Below are positions 55,780 to 64,000 of a DNA stretch of 64,000 nt, piece after piece. The translations under genes were made by a program, and so were the position numbers. How positions within the stretch are numbered: the first letter of the stretch is position 1; the number at the start of each line of letters is the position of its first letter. The DNA is from Persicirhabdus sediminis (lineage in GTDB: Bacteria > Verrucomicrobiota > Verrucomicrobiia > Verrucomicrobiales > Akkermansiaceae): NCBI RefSeq assembly GCF_016595495.1, contig NZ_JAENIM010000047.1, positions 121,922 to 185,921 of the forward strand, read 5' to 3'. The notes below the pieces were generated by a model. It saw nothing but the letters and a program-made list of their open reading frames with translations. It was not told the origin of the DNA and searched no databases.

Positions 55780-58700
55780 CTACTTACGCAGACTATGGGT
55801 TTTCTCACGCACAGTTTGGAACATCGCATACAGAGCTGGCACCATGATAATGCCAAGTATGGTAGCAGCTAACATGCCGAAAAATACCGTGGTACCAATC
55901 GCCTGACGACTAGCAGCACCAGCACCTGAAGCAAACACCATTGGCAAAACACCAAAGATGAAGGTGAAGGCTGTCATCAATACCGCGCGGAATCGCTGCC
56001 CTGCACCATCTGTAGCCGCTTCAATGATAGACATACCGCTTTCCCGCTGGCTCTTCGAAAACTCAACGATCAAAATGGCATTTTTACTAGCTAGACCAAC
56101 TAACAATATGAGACCTAACTGAGCATAGATACTCAGTGGCATATCAATCACATACAGTCCTGCTAGTGCGCCGAGAATAGCTACCGAGATCGAGGTCATC
56201 ACCGAAAGCGGCGCCGTCCAACTCTCAAACTGAGCGACGAGGAACAAGTAACCAAATACCAAAGCCATGAAAATCAGCACGCCAGACTTGCCTGAGCTGT
56301 TCTTTTCTTGATAGCTGAGACCAGACCAATCGAAGGAATACTCATTAGGTAAATGCTCGAGGGCAATTCTTTCAACCGCCGCCATCGCTTCACCTGAGCT
56401 GTATCCAGGAGCTGTGAACGCGGTGATCCCAGCTGATAGAAACTTGTTATAACGGTCAATCACCCGCGGCGCCAATACAGTATCTATCTTTATCAACGAC
56501 TTCAGCGACACCTGCTTGCCGTCATCACTCTGCACAAAAATCGACTCAATATCACTTGGCGTCTTACGGTAAGCCCAGTCAGCCTGAACAATCACCTTAT
56601 TTACCTGACCATTTAAGTTAATATCATTCACGTAATACGAGCCTAGATAATTCTGCAGGGTAGAGAAAACCCTCGATACAGGGACATTCAGCAGCTCCGC
56701 TTTTGTTCTATCTACATCAAGGAACAAATTTGGCGTTTGTGCTGTGAATGAACTGAAGGCGACTTGAATCTCAGGAGCTGAATTCAGGTGCATCAAGAAC
56801 CCATTCATGGTCGACTCGAGCTTCTGCGGGTCAGCCTCTGAGACTGCTTGCAGCTGGATATTCATCCCGCCACTGCGGCCCAAACCGCGAATCGCTGGTG
56901 GTGTGAACAAATCAATTTTGGCTCCAGAAATACTCTCAAATGCCCCGCGCAACCTAGCTTGAATGGCTACCACATCTTGATCGTCACGTGTACGAACACT
57001 CCAATCCTTCAGTCTAATAATCAAAAAGGCAACATTTTCACCCCGCCCACCAAGTGGACTGAATCCTGTAATGGCTAGATTTTTCTCAACATCTGGCTCG
57101 TTTTGTAGAATATCGTTTACCCCAGCAACAACTTCATTAGTGCGCGAAATCGTTGCCCCCTCTGGTAATTGCACCGCTCCAAAAATCACCCCTTGATCTT
57201 CGTTAGGTAAAAATGAAGTCGCACTCTTTTTCACTACCAAGCTAGAACCAGCAAAAGCAGCTATCAGGAAAAAGAATGTTAGCAAACCACGGCGAGTCAG
57301 CCAGCCAGTGATGCCTACATATTTTTTACGGCTTGCACGCAGGCCAATGTTGAACCAATGCAGTGGTCCACGCTCTTTAGGTTTGGCCACATTGAGCATG
57401 ATAGCACAGAGAGCTGGACTCAATGTTAGAGCGGTGAGTGATGAGAACATCACAGCAGCTGAAATAGTCACCGCAAACTGCTGATAGATCTTGCCTGTAA
57501 TACCGCCCATAAAGCCGACCGGGACAAAAATTGATAACAGAACCAAAGTGGTGGCTACAATGGCCAATGAAATGTCCTGCATCGCACGCAAGGCTGCATC
57601 TCGGTGCCCTAGACCTTCGTGTTCCATCAAGTGAAGCACACGTTCAACGACCACAATCGCATCATCCACCACGATTCCAATAACAAGAATCAGCGCAAAC
57701 AATGTTAGTGTGTTAATGCTGTAGCCAAGGGCCATCAGCAGGGCAAAGGTTCCAAGCAGTGAAACTGGAATCGTAATCGACGGAATTAAGGTAGCCCGCC
57801 AGTCCTGCAGGAATAGGTAACAAACGAATACGGTCAACACCATGGTGATGAACAAGGTCATCACGATTTCCTTAATCGACGTTCTTACAAACTGAGTAGC
57901 ATCGTAGAAAAACTCCAACTCCATGCCTTCTGGCAAGCGTGGTCTTAGCTCATCTAGATAGGCATTAACTTGGTCTACCGTCTCGAGTGCGTTTGATCCT
58001 GTCTTTTGCGTTAGACGAATACCCACTGCGTTTTTACCATCTCGATAAGCCGCGGTGAGGTAACCATCTGCCCCCAGCTCAACTCTAGCGACATCTTTAA
58101 GACGAACTACAGCGCCATCTTCAGCTGTTTTCACTACAATATTTTCAAAGTCATGGACTTCATTCAGACGCCCCTGCGCCTGTAGTGTATACATCATTTG
58201 CGCAGAACCATCGTTAGGCACACCACCAACAGATCCTATCGAAGCTTGAATATTCTGCTGACGAATTGCTGCGACCACGTCGTCTACACTAAGCTTGTTA
58301 GCAGCGACACGATCTGGATCTAACCACACGCGCATACTATACTGAGCCGAGAATATGCTAGCCTCACTAAGTCCCCCCAATCGCTCCAAAGCTGGCTTGA
58401 TGAGATTGTTAGCATACTCACTCATTTCCAACTCTTCACGAGATAGATCAGGAGACACCATCATCAAGAACCCCAAGATATCTGAAGATCTAGCATCCAC
58501 ATTGACACCGTTCTTCGTCACGTCAGCTGGTAGCTTAGGCATCGCCCGCTGCACACGGTTCTGCACCTTTACCTGCGCAATATCGGGATCTGTGCCTACG
58601 GCAAAAGTTACGGTAAGAGAATAGTTTCCGCTACTATCAGAGCTAGACTCCATATACAGCATGTCGTCCACACCATTAACGGCATCCTCGATGGGCGCGC

Positions 58701-58914
58701 CCACCGTATTGGACAATACCTCTGCGCTCGCCCCAGGATAGCTTGTACTAACACTAATCTGCGGAGGAGTTACCGGTGGGTACTGGGTCACCGGTAGCTG
58801 ACCGATGGAAATCAGTCCAGCCAACGCTATCACTACAGCAATAACACCTGCTAGACGCGGTCTATCAATGAAGACCTTGGAAAAGTTAAACTTTTCTTTT
58901 TTTGATTTGTTCAT
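55780..58914 (-). CDS. RND (HAE1-type) efflux pump inner-membrane protein
   Basis: 1044 residues with the AcrB layout: FFIDRP-like start ([17 protein letters not shown]), twelve membrane segments and two large periplasmic loops ([22 protein letters not shown] at the first). The proton-relay Asp pair is in [12 protein letters not shown] and the Lys in [14 protein letters not shown]. It exports hydrophobic compounds by proton exchange with the adaptor encoded 12 bases upstream and an outer-membrane channel not present here. Length typical for the family. Confidence 0.95.
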   Translation of the reverse strand: MNKSKKEKFNFSKVFIDRPRLAGVIAVVIALAGLISIGQLPVTQYPPVTPPQISVSTSYPGASAEVLSNTVGAPIEDAVNGVDDMLYMESSSDSSGNYSLTVTFAVGTDPDIAQVKVQNRVQRAMPKLPADVTKNGVNVDARSSDILGFLMMVSPDLSREELEMSEYANNLIKPALERLGGLSEASIFSAQYSMRVWLDPDRVAANKLSVDDVVAAIRQQNIQASIGSVGGVPNDGSAQMMYTLQAQGRLNEVHDFENIVVKTAEDGAVVRLKDVARVELGADGYLTAAYRDGKNAVGIRLTQKTGSNALETVDQVNAYLDELRPRLPEGMELEFFYDATQFVRTSIKEIVMTLFITMVLTVFVCYLFLQDWRATLIPSITIPVSLLGTFALLMALGYSINTLTLFALILVIGIVVDDAIVVVERVLHLMEHEGLGHRDAALRAMQDISLAIVATTLVLLSIFVPVGFMGGITGKIYQQFAVTISAAVMFSSLTALTLSPALCAIMLNVAKPKERGPLHWFNIGLRASRKKYVGITGWLTRRGLLTFFFLIAAFAGSSLVVKKSATSFLPNEDQGVIFGAVQLPEGATISRTNEVVAGVNDILQNEPDVEKNLAITGFSPLGGRGENVAFLIIRLKDWSVRTRDDQDVVAIQARLRGAFESISGAKIDLFTPPAIRGLGRSGGMNIQLQAVSEADPQKLESTMNGFLMHLNSAPEIQVAFSSFTAQTPNLFLDVDRTKAELLNVPVSRVFSTLQNYLGSYYVNDINLNGQVNKVIVQADWAYRKTPSDIESIFVQSDDGKQVSLKSLIKIDTVLAPRVIDRYNKFLSAGITAFTAPGYSSGEAMAAVERIALEHLPNEYSFDWSGLSYQEKNSSGKSGVLIFMALVFGYLFLVAQFESWTAPLSVMTSISVAILGALAGLYVIDMPLSIYAQLGLILLVGLASKNAILIVEFSKSQRESGMSIIEAATDGAGQRFRAVLMTAFTFIFGVLPMVFASGAGAASRQAIGTTVFFGMLAATILGIIMVPALYAMFQTVREKTHSLRK

Positions 58915-58926
58915 TTTTTCAATGAT

Positions 58927-60081
58927 TTAGTTTTGGCTAGCAGCCTCAGTAAACTCAGGTGCCACAGCGGCTCCTGGGCGTACTTTCTGTAGCCCACCTA
59001 CGATCACCACATCACCTTCATCTAGGCCACTTTTCACGATACGACGAGTTTCTACCATGGCTCCTAGTTCAATGCGTTTTTGTTCGGCTATATTGCCTTC
59101 ACCTAGCACCCAAACAAATGCGCCACGCACATCTATCATCACAGCTGACTGTGGTAGCATAATGCCTTTGGTATCAAGGTTCTTACGCACGAGAACTGAG
59201 ACTAGTCCATTAGGGATCAATAGGCCCTTCTCATTGGCAAAACGTAAGTGCACGGCAATGCTACCTGTACCTTCAGCCATTTGGTTATCTTCAAAGTCAC
59301 GTGCTCCAAGCTCAGCTAACAAACTCCCGTTAGGAAGTTTCACTTGAGCTGAATTGATTGCCTTTTTTGACTTACCCAGCACTTCCATCAAGCTCAGGTA
59401 TTCGCTATCAGGCATAGAAAATACCACACGAATGGGATCTACCTGCACGATCTCAGCAAGCGCCTGGCCACCGCGAGCCACGTAGTTTCCTACCGTCGCA
59501 GCTGTTTTACCAATCTTACCTGTGATTGGTGATTTGATCTCAGTATATCCTAAATTGAGTTCGGCGAGTTGCAGATCAGCTTTTGCCTGTAGTACCCCAG
59601 CTTCCGCTTCAGCTACACTAGCCTCAGCAGCATCGAGATCGTACTGAGAAATGCTTCGCTTATCCACATTGGTGTACATGCTCAATGATTTTTGCATGCG
59701 AACCAAAGTCGCCTCAGCTCTAGCTACAGCCGCCTTACTTTGTGCTACTTGTGCTTCGTATTCAGCTGGCTGGATAGAAAATAACAACTCACCTTCTTCT
59801 ACCAACTCACCCTCAGCAAAATGAACCGCAGAAATAATGCCGCTCACTTGAGGAATCAGCCTAACTGACTCCATCGGGTGAACTTGAGCAATGTATTCCT
59901 TCACTGGCGAGGTTAACACCTTCTCTACTTTTAGTACTTTGACTGAAGGCGCCGTTGGAGCGGCCTGACCTGCAGCCGCAGCTGGTGGGGCTGCTGGAGC
60001 GCTATCAGTAGTTAGAGTGCGAATCGCATAGCCGGCACCGCCGCCTATCAGAATCATCAGAATTAATGTTATACTTTTCAT
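58927..60081 (-). CDS. RND periplasmic adaptor protein
   Basis: 384 residues. An N-terminal uncleaved anchor or signal without a lipobox Cys (MKSITLILMILIGGGAGYAI) and an Ala/Pro-rich stretch precede the barrel. The lipoyl half (QVHPMESVRLIPQVSGII, HFAEGELVEEGELLFSI) brackets a coiled-coil hairpin at about 105-175. The second lipoyl half (LGYTEIKSPITGKIGKTAATVGNYV) and membrane-proximal domain follow, ending DVVIVGGLQKVRPGA. It joins the RND pump to the outer-membrane channel. Between tetR and the pump gene, on the same strand. Confidence 0.95.
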   Translation of the reverse strand: MKSITLILMILIGGGAGYAIRTLTTDSAPAAPPAAAAGQAAPTAPSVKVLKVEKVLTSPVKEYIAQVHPMESVRLIPQVSGIISAVHFAEGELVEEGELLFSIQPAEYEAQVAQSKAAVARAEATLVRMQKSLSMYTNVDKRSISQYDLDAAEASVAEAEAGVLQAKADLQLAELNLGYTEIKSPITGKIGKTAATVGNYVARGGQALAEIVQVDPIRVVFSMPDSEYLSLMEVLGKSKKAINSAQVKLPNGSLLAELGARDFEDNQMAEGTGSIAVHLRFANEKGLLIPNGLVSVLVRKNLDTKGIMLPQSAVMIDVRGAFVWVLGEGNIAEQKRIELGAMVETRRIVKSGLDEGDVVIVGGLQKVRPGAAVAPEFTEAASQN

Positions 60082-60085
60082 AAAT

Positions 60086-60700
60086 CTACTTGGAAACTCC
60101 CATCATGTATTGATTAAAAAATCTATCCGCGTGCGACGAAACTTCGTCGACGCTCTGGTTGAAAACAAATGACATGCGCACTGCGCCCTGCCAGTACACA
60201 AACAAGCCGTAGGAAGTATGCTTCACATCCATCTCCTTGAGCTTCGGCTCTATGGATTTCAGACGCCCTAACGCAACTTCTATCAGACTGTATGCACCGC
60301 GCCCCAGCTGGGTGCGGTAATCGTGGAGCTGCTGCACCATTTCCTCAGACCACTCCATCTGGAAGCCGATGAAAACCTCAAACTTGCGCATTTCTTCGTC
60401 CTGCAGCACCACTATGAGCGAGTCGACATAAAGTTTCTGCAATTCATCAAGTGAGGCAACGGCTAGGTGAGCATCGCGCAGCATTGCGTGGCGGCGGTTG
60501 AGCCCGTAATCCATCACTGCAAAAAGCAAATCCTTCTTGGATGGAAAATGATTGTGCACCGCGCCCTTAGAAAGTCCCAGCTCGTTTGCAATGTTCACAA
60601 AGCTGGTAGCCGAATAGCCCTGCTGAGAATACAGGTCTAGCGCCACGTGAATAATCTTCTCACGTGTTGCCTCTGCTTGTTCTCTGCTATTACGTCCCAT
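60086..60700 (-). CDS. TetR/AcrR-family repressor
   Basis: 204 residues. The N-terminal helix-turn-helix (REKIIHVALDLYSQQGYSATSF, then LGLSKGAVHNHFPSKKDLLFAV) is the standard TetR domain; the C-terminal part would bind inducer. It is the first gene of the efflux operon, 4 bases before the adaptor gene, and probably represses the operon through the palindrome in its own promoter (60733-60754). Confidence 0.93.
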   Translation of the reverse strand: MGRNSREQAEATREKIIHVALDLYSQQGYSATSFVNIANELGLSKGAVHNHFPSKKDLLFAVMDYGLNRRHAMLRDAHLAVASLDELQKLYVDSLIVVLQDEEMRKFEVFIGFQMEWSEEMVQQLHDYRTQLGRGAYSLIEVALGRLKSIEPKLKEMDVKHTSYGLFVYWQGAVRMSFVFNQSVDEVSSHADRFFNQYMMGVSK

Positions 60701-60729
60701 TTGTCACACCAGCTGCAGCTGGCGAGAGA

Positions 60730-60758
60730 CATATAGATTCCAATAGGTATCTATTCAA
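60730..60758 (-). promoter_or_regulatory. Promoter and overlapping TetR-type operator of the efflux operon
   Basis: On the minus strand a -35 box TTGAAT (60753-60758) and -10 box TATATG (60730-60735) are 17 bases apart. Between and over them lies a palindrome at 60733-60754 with half-sites ATAGATTCC and GGTATCTAT separated by AATA (one mismatch). A repressor bound there would block RNA polymerase. The start codon of tetR follows about 30 bases downstream. Confidence 0.65.
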
Positions 60759-60843
60759 GTGAACCGAGTCACTTTTCAAACATTGTTTACGAACGTGCGT
60801 TTACTGCTAAGCATTCACAGACAAGCAGTAACACAAAATAAAA

Positions 60844-60874
60844 AATCGGGCTGAGAATCATTCTCAGCCCGATT
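60844..60874 (-). terminator. Hairpin after GH3 gene
   Basis: A perfect 14-base stem (ATCGGGCTGAGAAT with ATTCTCAGCCCGAT) around a short loop, ending in TTTTTA on the minus strand. It begins about 30 bases after the GH3 stop and separates it from the divergent tetR promoter. Confidence 0.8.
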
Positions 60875-60903
60875 GATAATAAAAATCAGCTACGTCCTAG
60901 CAA

Positions 60904-63069
60904 TTAAACTAGCTCTAAATCAACACGATCGGTGGCATTACAGTCGGCGCCAACGATGATGGAAAACTTCCCTTTCTCCGCTTCAAAGCGCTGCTTGGCT
61001 CCAAAAAATGCCAGCTCTTCTTCACCCACGGTGAAACTAACGACAATTGATTCACCCGCATCTAGCTCCAGCTTGTGGAAACCTTTCAGCTCGTGAGTTG
61101 GTCGCGTAGTGGAGGAAACGTGGTCGTGCACGTACATTTGCACAATCTCCTTGGCCTTCACCGCACCTTTGTTAGTCACCTTCACAGAAACTACAGCTTG
61201 CTCGCCAGCTGAGATTTCAGCCTTATCGATTGCCAACTCACTGTACTCAAACTCCGCATAGCTGAGACCAAATCCAAATGGATAGAGAGGAGTCGCTTCG
61301 ATGTCTTTGTACGGTTTGTAGTCGAGGAAATCTCTCATTTTACCCAGCTTCTTCTGGCTGTAGTAAATAGGAATCTGGCCAGTATTGCGCGGCACAGAAA
61401 TTGGCAACTTGCCTGATGGAGATTCGTCGCCAAACAGCACCTTGGCCACCGCATGTCCCACCTCAGTGCCACCTTGCCACGCGTATAATAAAGCATCAGC
61501 ATAGAGTTCCACAGCTGGAGACGGCACAGGACGTCCAGTACACTGCACCACAATCAATGGCTTGCCTGATTTTGCTAGAGACTCAACTAACTCCTCCTGT
61601 CCAGCTGGCAGCTGGAGGTCAGAAATGTTACGCGCTTCACCAGTGCGGCGATGGCTTTCACCAATGCAGAGCACCACGATATCGGCCCATCTAGCAGCCT
61701 CCATCATCTCATCGGCAAAGGCTGCATCTTCAGTGATGATGTTAGCTTCAGGAGCTGCCGCGCGAATGCCTTCGTAGATGGATGTAACATCTTCAAGTTT
61801 GCCATCCAGACACCATGACCCAAGGTGCTGGCGCTTGGAATGCGCGTGAGGACCAACCACGGCAATCGTCTTGCCACCCTTAGCTGGTTTTTCTAATGGC
61901 AGCACACCATCATTATTTTTCAGCAGAACTAAGGATTCAACCGCTAGCTGCAGCGCTTTCTCAACGTGATCATCACGGCGCAGCACTTGTGTTTTCAGTC
62001 CGTTATCCACGTATGGATTATCAAACAAACCACAGCGGAACTTGGTACGCAGGATTCTAGCAACTGCCTCATCCAGCACATCCATAGATACTTTGCCGGA
62101 CTCTACCAGCTCCTGCATGTGATCCTGATAGTGCTCGTTAGTCATCGCCAGATCCACCCCTGCCTCAATCGCCATACGAGCGGAATCCGCACCATCTTCA
62201 GCTACACCAAAGTAAGCCAAATCGGCAATAGAACCCCAGTCGCTAACAACAGTGCCTGCAAATCCATTTTCCTCTTTCAGCCAGCCGCGAATCAATCGCT
62301 TGCTGCCAGAAACTGGCTCGCCACCAAGATCATTGAAGCCGCTCATTAGAGTTTCTACACCCTCGTCTACCGCCGCTTTGAACGGTGGCAAAATCGTATT
62401 CTGCAGTGTATTTTCGCTGAACTCAGTAGTATCGTAATCACGTCCACCCTGCGAGCCACCGTAGGCACAGAAATGTTTGGCACAAGCAACCAGACGCTCA
62501 GAGTCAGCCACATCACCACCCTGGAAACCGCGAATCGCCGCCTTAGCAAACTCAGCCGTTAGGTGTGGATCTTCACCGTTAGTTTCAATCACTCGGCCCC
62601 AGCGCGGATCGCGCGCCACATCCATCATTGGCGCAAATGTCCAGTCGATGCCCATCGCCGCAGCCTCACGCGCTACACAAGTATAAGACTCTTCTACCAG
62701 CTGCGGATTCCAGCTAGATGCCTGCGCCAGCGGGATTGGTAACACCGTTTCCTGACCGTAAATCACATCGCGGGCAAAAATCAACGGAATGCCCAAACGG
62801 CTCTCTTCCAGCGCAGTTTTATGGATTTCATTGATCTCCTCAGTATTCACCGGCTTCTCCATGCAGTTACCCGCCCACGCCGTATTCGCTAGAATGCGTG
62901 ATCCATAGCGGCCCTCGCGCACCCCTTGCAGATATTCCTCGCGGTTCTCTTCATACTCTAGCATTGGCGTCTGCCCTACCTGGCCAATTTTCTCCTCCAG
63001 TGTCATCAACGAGAGCAGATTCGCCACGCGATCGTCCACACTTGCATTTGGGTCTTTGTAAATCTCCAT
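60904..63069 (-). CDS. GH3-family beta-glycosidase
   Basis: 721 residues without a signal peptide, so likely cytoplasmic. GH3 N-terminal barrel with APMMDVARDPRWGRVIETNGEDP, KHF at 198-200 and the nucleophile Asp277 in VVSDWGSI. A GH3 C-terminal domain (IAVVGPHAHSKRQHLGSW, VLCIGE) and a fibronectin-like end (SVKVTNKGAVKAKEIVQMYV) follow. It releases single sugars such as beta-glucose or xylose from oligosaccharides; activity not resolvable. Stands alone, with its own hairpin terminator. Promoter lies in 63070-63148. Confidence 0.92.
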   Translation of the reverse strand: MEIYKDPNASVDDRVANLLSLMTLEEKIGQVGQTPMLEYEENREEYLQGVREGRYGSRILANTAWAGNCMEKPVNTEEINEIHKTALEESRLGIPLIFARDVIYGQETVLPIPLAQASSWNPQLVEESYTCVAREAAAMGIDWTFAPMMDVARDPRWGRVIETNGEDPHLTAEFAKAAIRGFQGGDVADSERLVACAKHFCAYGGSQGGRDYDTTEFSENTLQNTILPPFKAAVDEGVETLMSGFNDLGGEPVSGSKRLIRGWLKEENGFAGTVVSDWGSIADLAYFGVAEDGADSARMAIEAGVDLAMTNEHYQDHMQELVESGKVSMDVLDEAVARILRTKFRCGLFDNPYVDNGLKTQVLRRDDHVEKALQLAVESLVLLKNNDGVLPLEKPAKGGKTIAVVGPHAHSKRQHLGSWCLDGKLEDVTSIYEGIRAAAPEANIITEDAAFADEMMEAARWADIVVLCIGESHRRTGEARNISDLQLPAGQEELVESLAKSGKPLIVVQCTGRPVPSPAVELYADALLYAWQGGTEVGHAVAKVLFGDESPSGKLPISVPRNTGQIPIYYSQKKLGKMRDFLDYKPYKDIEATPLYPFGFGLSYAEFEYSELAIDKAEISAGEQAVVSVKVTNKGAVKAKEIVQMYVHDHVSSTTRPTHELKGFHKLELDAGESIVVSFTVGEEELAFFGAKQRFEAEKGKFSIIVGADCNATDRVDLELV

Positions 63070-63148
63070 AATTTAGTGGCCACATCTTTAACTCGATTGC
63101 CCAGCGGGTCAACCACTAGTCAAGCCGATGTGAGACACCTCCAGCCAG

Positions 63149-63541
63149 CTAGCGCTTGTAGGGTTTGAAAAATGTCCCCTTGCGAAATGTCGGCAAGCCA
63201 CTACTAGGCATCATGCGCCCATGCTTTGCCGATGAATGAGTCTCACGCGTCATCTTCACCCATGCCAGCCACATCAATAAAACAAGCACATGAGCAAGCA
63301 GACAGCAAATCACCATCAGCCAACTCTCCCACTGAAAAAAATCAATAATCACCTGACACAACCCCAGAAAAAAGGAACCCACTAACGTGCCCATAAAACC
63401 CATCAAAGGAATAGCCACTGCGCCCGTTACCAAGCCATAGAAAAAATGCCGGCGTGCATAAATCCCACCAACAAACAAAACCACCACCCAGAGCCACAAA
63501 AACACCTTAGGGTCACCAATTGGCTGTAGCAGACTAAACAT
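63149..63541 (-). CDS. Small multi-pass membrane protein, unknown function
   Basis: 130 residues with four hydrophobic segments (about 12-30, 33-55, 58-78, 82-102) and a basic C-terminal tail (MMPSSGLPTFRKGTFFKPYKR). ATG start. No family recognised. It precedes the GH3 gene by about 80 bases on the same strand, so co-transcription is possible but unsupported by other evidence. Confidence 0.6.
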   Translation of the reverse strand: MFSLLQPIGDPKVFLWLWVVVLFVGGIYARRHFFYGLVTGAVAIPLMGFMGTLVGSFFLGLCQVIIDFFQWESWLMVICCLLAHVLVLLMWLAWVKMTRETHSSAKHGRMMPSSGLPTFRKGTFFKPYKR

Positions 63542-63707
63542 AAATACACACTAGCTCACCAGCCAGACCGCGACCATTACAAGACAGCTAATATTTTCCA
63601 CTAGCTGTTTCATCCCCTAACTTCACAGAAGAAAAACACAAGTCTCCTAGCTAGTCATGCCCTTCAGCCCCAGCTATTCTGGGCTAGACGCTACATCTAA
63701 TAACATG

Positions 63708-63851
63708 CGCATTCGCCCCGCCAGTTCTATGTGCAAACCTGACGCCAACGTCACGCACTTCCGACCCGACAGTTCTATGCGCAAAGATGACTCTAACCCC
63801 ATGCACTTTCGCCCCGCCAGTTCTATGTGCAAATCTGGCTCTAACGTCATG
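63708..63851 (+). repeat. Three tandem 48-base repeats
   Basis: Units at 63708-63755, 63756-63803 and 63804-63851 share CGCCCCGCCAGTTCTATGTG and TCTAACG(T/C)CATG-type blocks. The period is 16 codons, so an open frame (63657-63857, plus) passes through with an in-frame repeat. Substitutions change amino acids at about the same rate as silent sites, so it is more likely a non-coding minisatellite. Confidence 0.8.
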
Positions 63852-63932
63852 GGCTGAAAGCCCTCAAGAACAAAGCCTAGGGCTTCAGCCCTAGGTCAAT
63901 GCACACGAAGAATACGCGCCCTGAAAGGGCGC
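63851..63932 (-). repeat. Structured REP-like element, copy 5
   Basis: On the minus strand: GCGCCC/GGGCGC around TTTCA (63916-63932), the 20-base palindrome at 63876-63895, and GGGCT/AGCCC around TTC at 63851-63863. Layout matches the copy at 38391-38470 base for base in the centre and loops, but the first stem differs by complementary changes. The remaining 63933-64000 contains nothing recognised. Confidence 0.78.
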
Positions 63933-64000
63933 CAGAGCCTCATTAATTCAAACTAGTCATCATCGATACAACTCAACATTTACACAGCTAAAACCATGGG

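Noticed and set aside
1..64000. rRNA or tRNA genes
   Set aside because: No rRNA segment and no cloverleaf with a CCA-type end was recognised in the gaps; a dedicated tRNA search was not possible.
1..64000. Insertion sequence or prophage
   Set aside because: No transposase, integrase or phage structural gene is encoded; repeats lack terminal inverted repeats around a coding frame.

Overview
The window looks like chromosomal DNA of a Gram-negative, polysaccharide-oriented bacterium. The best guess is a marine-type member of the Verrucomicrobiota or a neighbouring PVC lineage. The clues are secreted S1 sulfatases, an exosortase/PEP-CTERM system, a large exopolysaccharide locus, few Shine-Dalgarno sequences, and structured dispersed repeats. 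This is an inference from gene content; no rRNA or tRNA was seen.

Layout. 1-3.7 kb: two sulfatases on the plus strand, the first cut by the window edge. 4.0-7.3 kb: a minus-strand housekeeping group, prs, rplY, pth, rpsF and ssb. 7.6-11 kb: a BtuF/BtuD/BtuC-type metal-chelate ABC importer, split by a YoeB-like toxin-antitoxin pair. 11-39.8 kb: an almost continuous minus-strand surface-polymer locus. It holds a polyprenyl-phosphate sugar-phosphate transferase, EpsI and exosortase, a four-gene phosphonate cassette, two O-antigen ligase/polymerase-type membrane proteins, glycosyltransferases, a Wzx flippase, nonulosonate genes of PseB/PseI/PseF type, and nucleotide-sugar enzymes for a uronate, UDP-xylose and GDP-fucose. 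It also holds a nucleotidylyltransferase-GHMP kinase fusion, a WecG/TagA transferase, one PEP-CTERM protein and a DegT aminotransferase. 39.9-43 kb: cysN, cysD, cysC and a DUF2061 gene for sulfate activation. 43.4-45 kb: a small CxxC protein and trpB. 45-48.3 kb: two arrays of a compound repeat around a small ROK-type kinase gene. 48.3-50.5 kb: queG and lipA. 50.8-55 kb: a very large secreted GH18 protein with a second, unrecognised C-terminal domain. 55.3-60.7 kb: an outer-membrane gene remnant and a TetR/adaptor/RND efflux operon. 60.9-63.5 kb: a GH3 glycosidase and a small membrane protein. The window ends in further repeats.

How it fits together. The phosphonate cassette predicts phosphoenolpyruvate to phosphonopyruvate to phosphonoacetaldehyde to 2-hydroxyethylphosphonate. 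A cytidylyltransferase fused to the mutase would make the CMP derivative, and a CDP-alcohol phosphatidyltransferase-family enzyme would transfer it to an acceptor. The exosortase follows immediately in the same direction. One idea is that a phosphonolipid or phosphonate-modified glycan is the acceptor for exosortase-processed proteins, or that the phosphonate decorates the exopolymer. This is the most interesting system in the window. CysDNC could supply PAPS for sulfating the polymer, but no sulfotransferase is visible here.

Many start codons were moved to a downstream ATG where the longest frame opens with TTG or GTG. Repeat coordinates and motif counts were made by eye.
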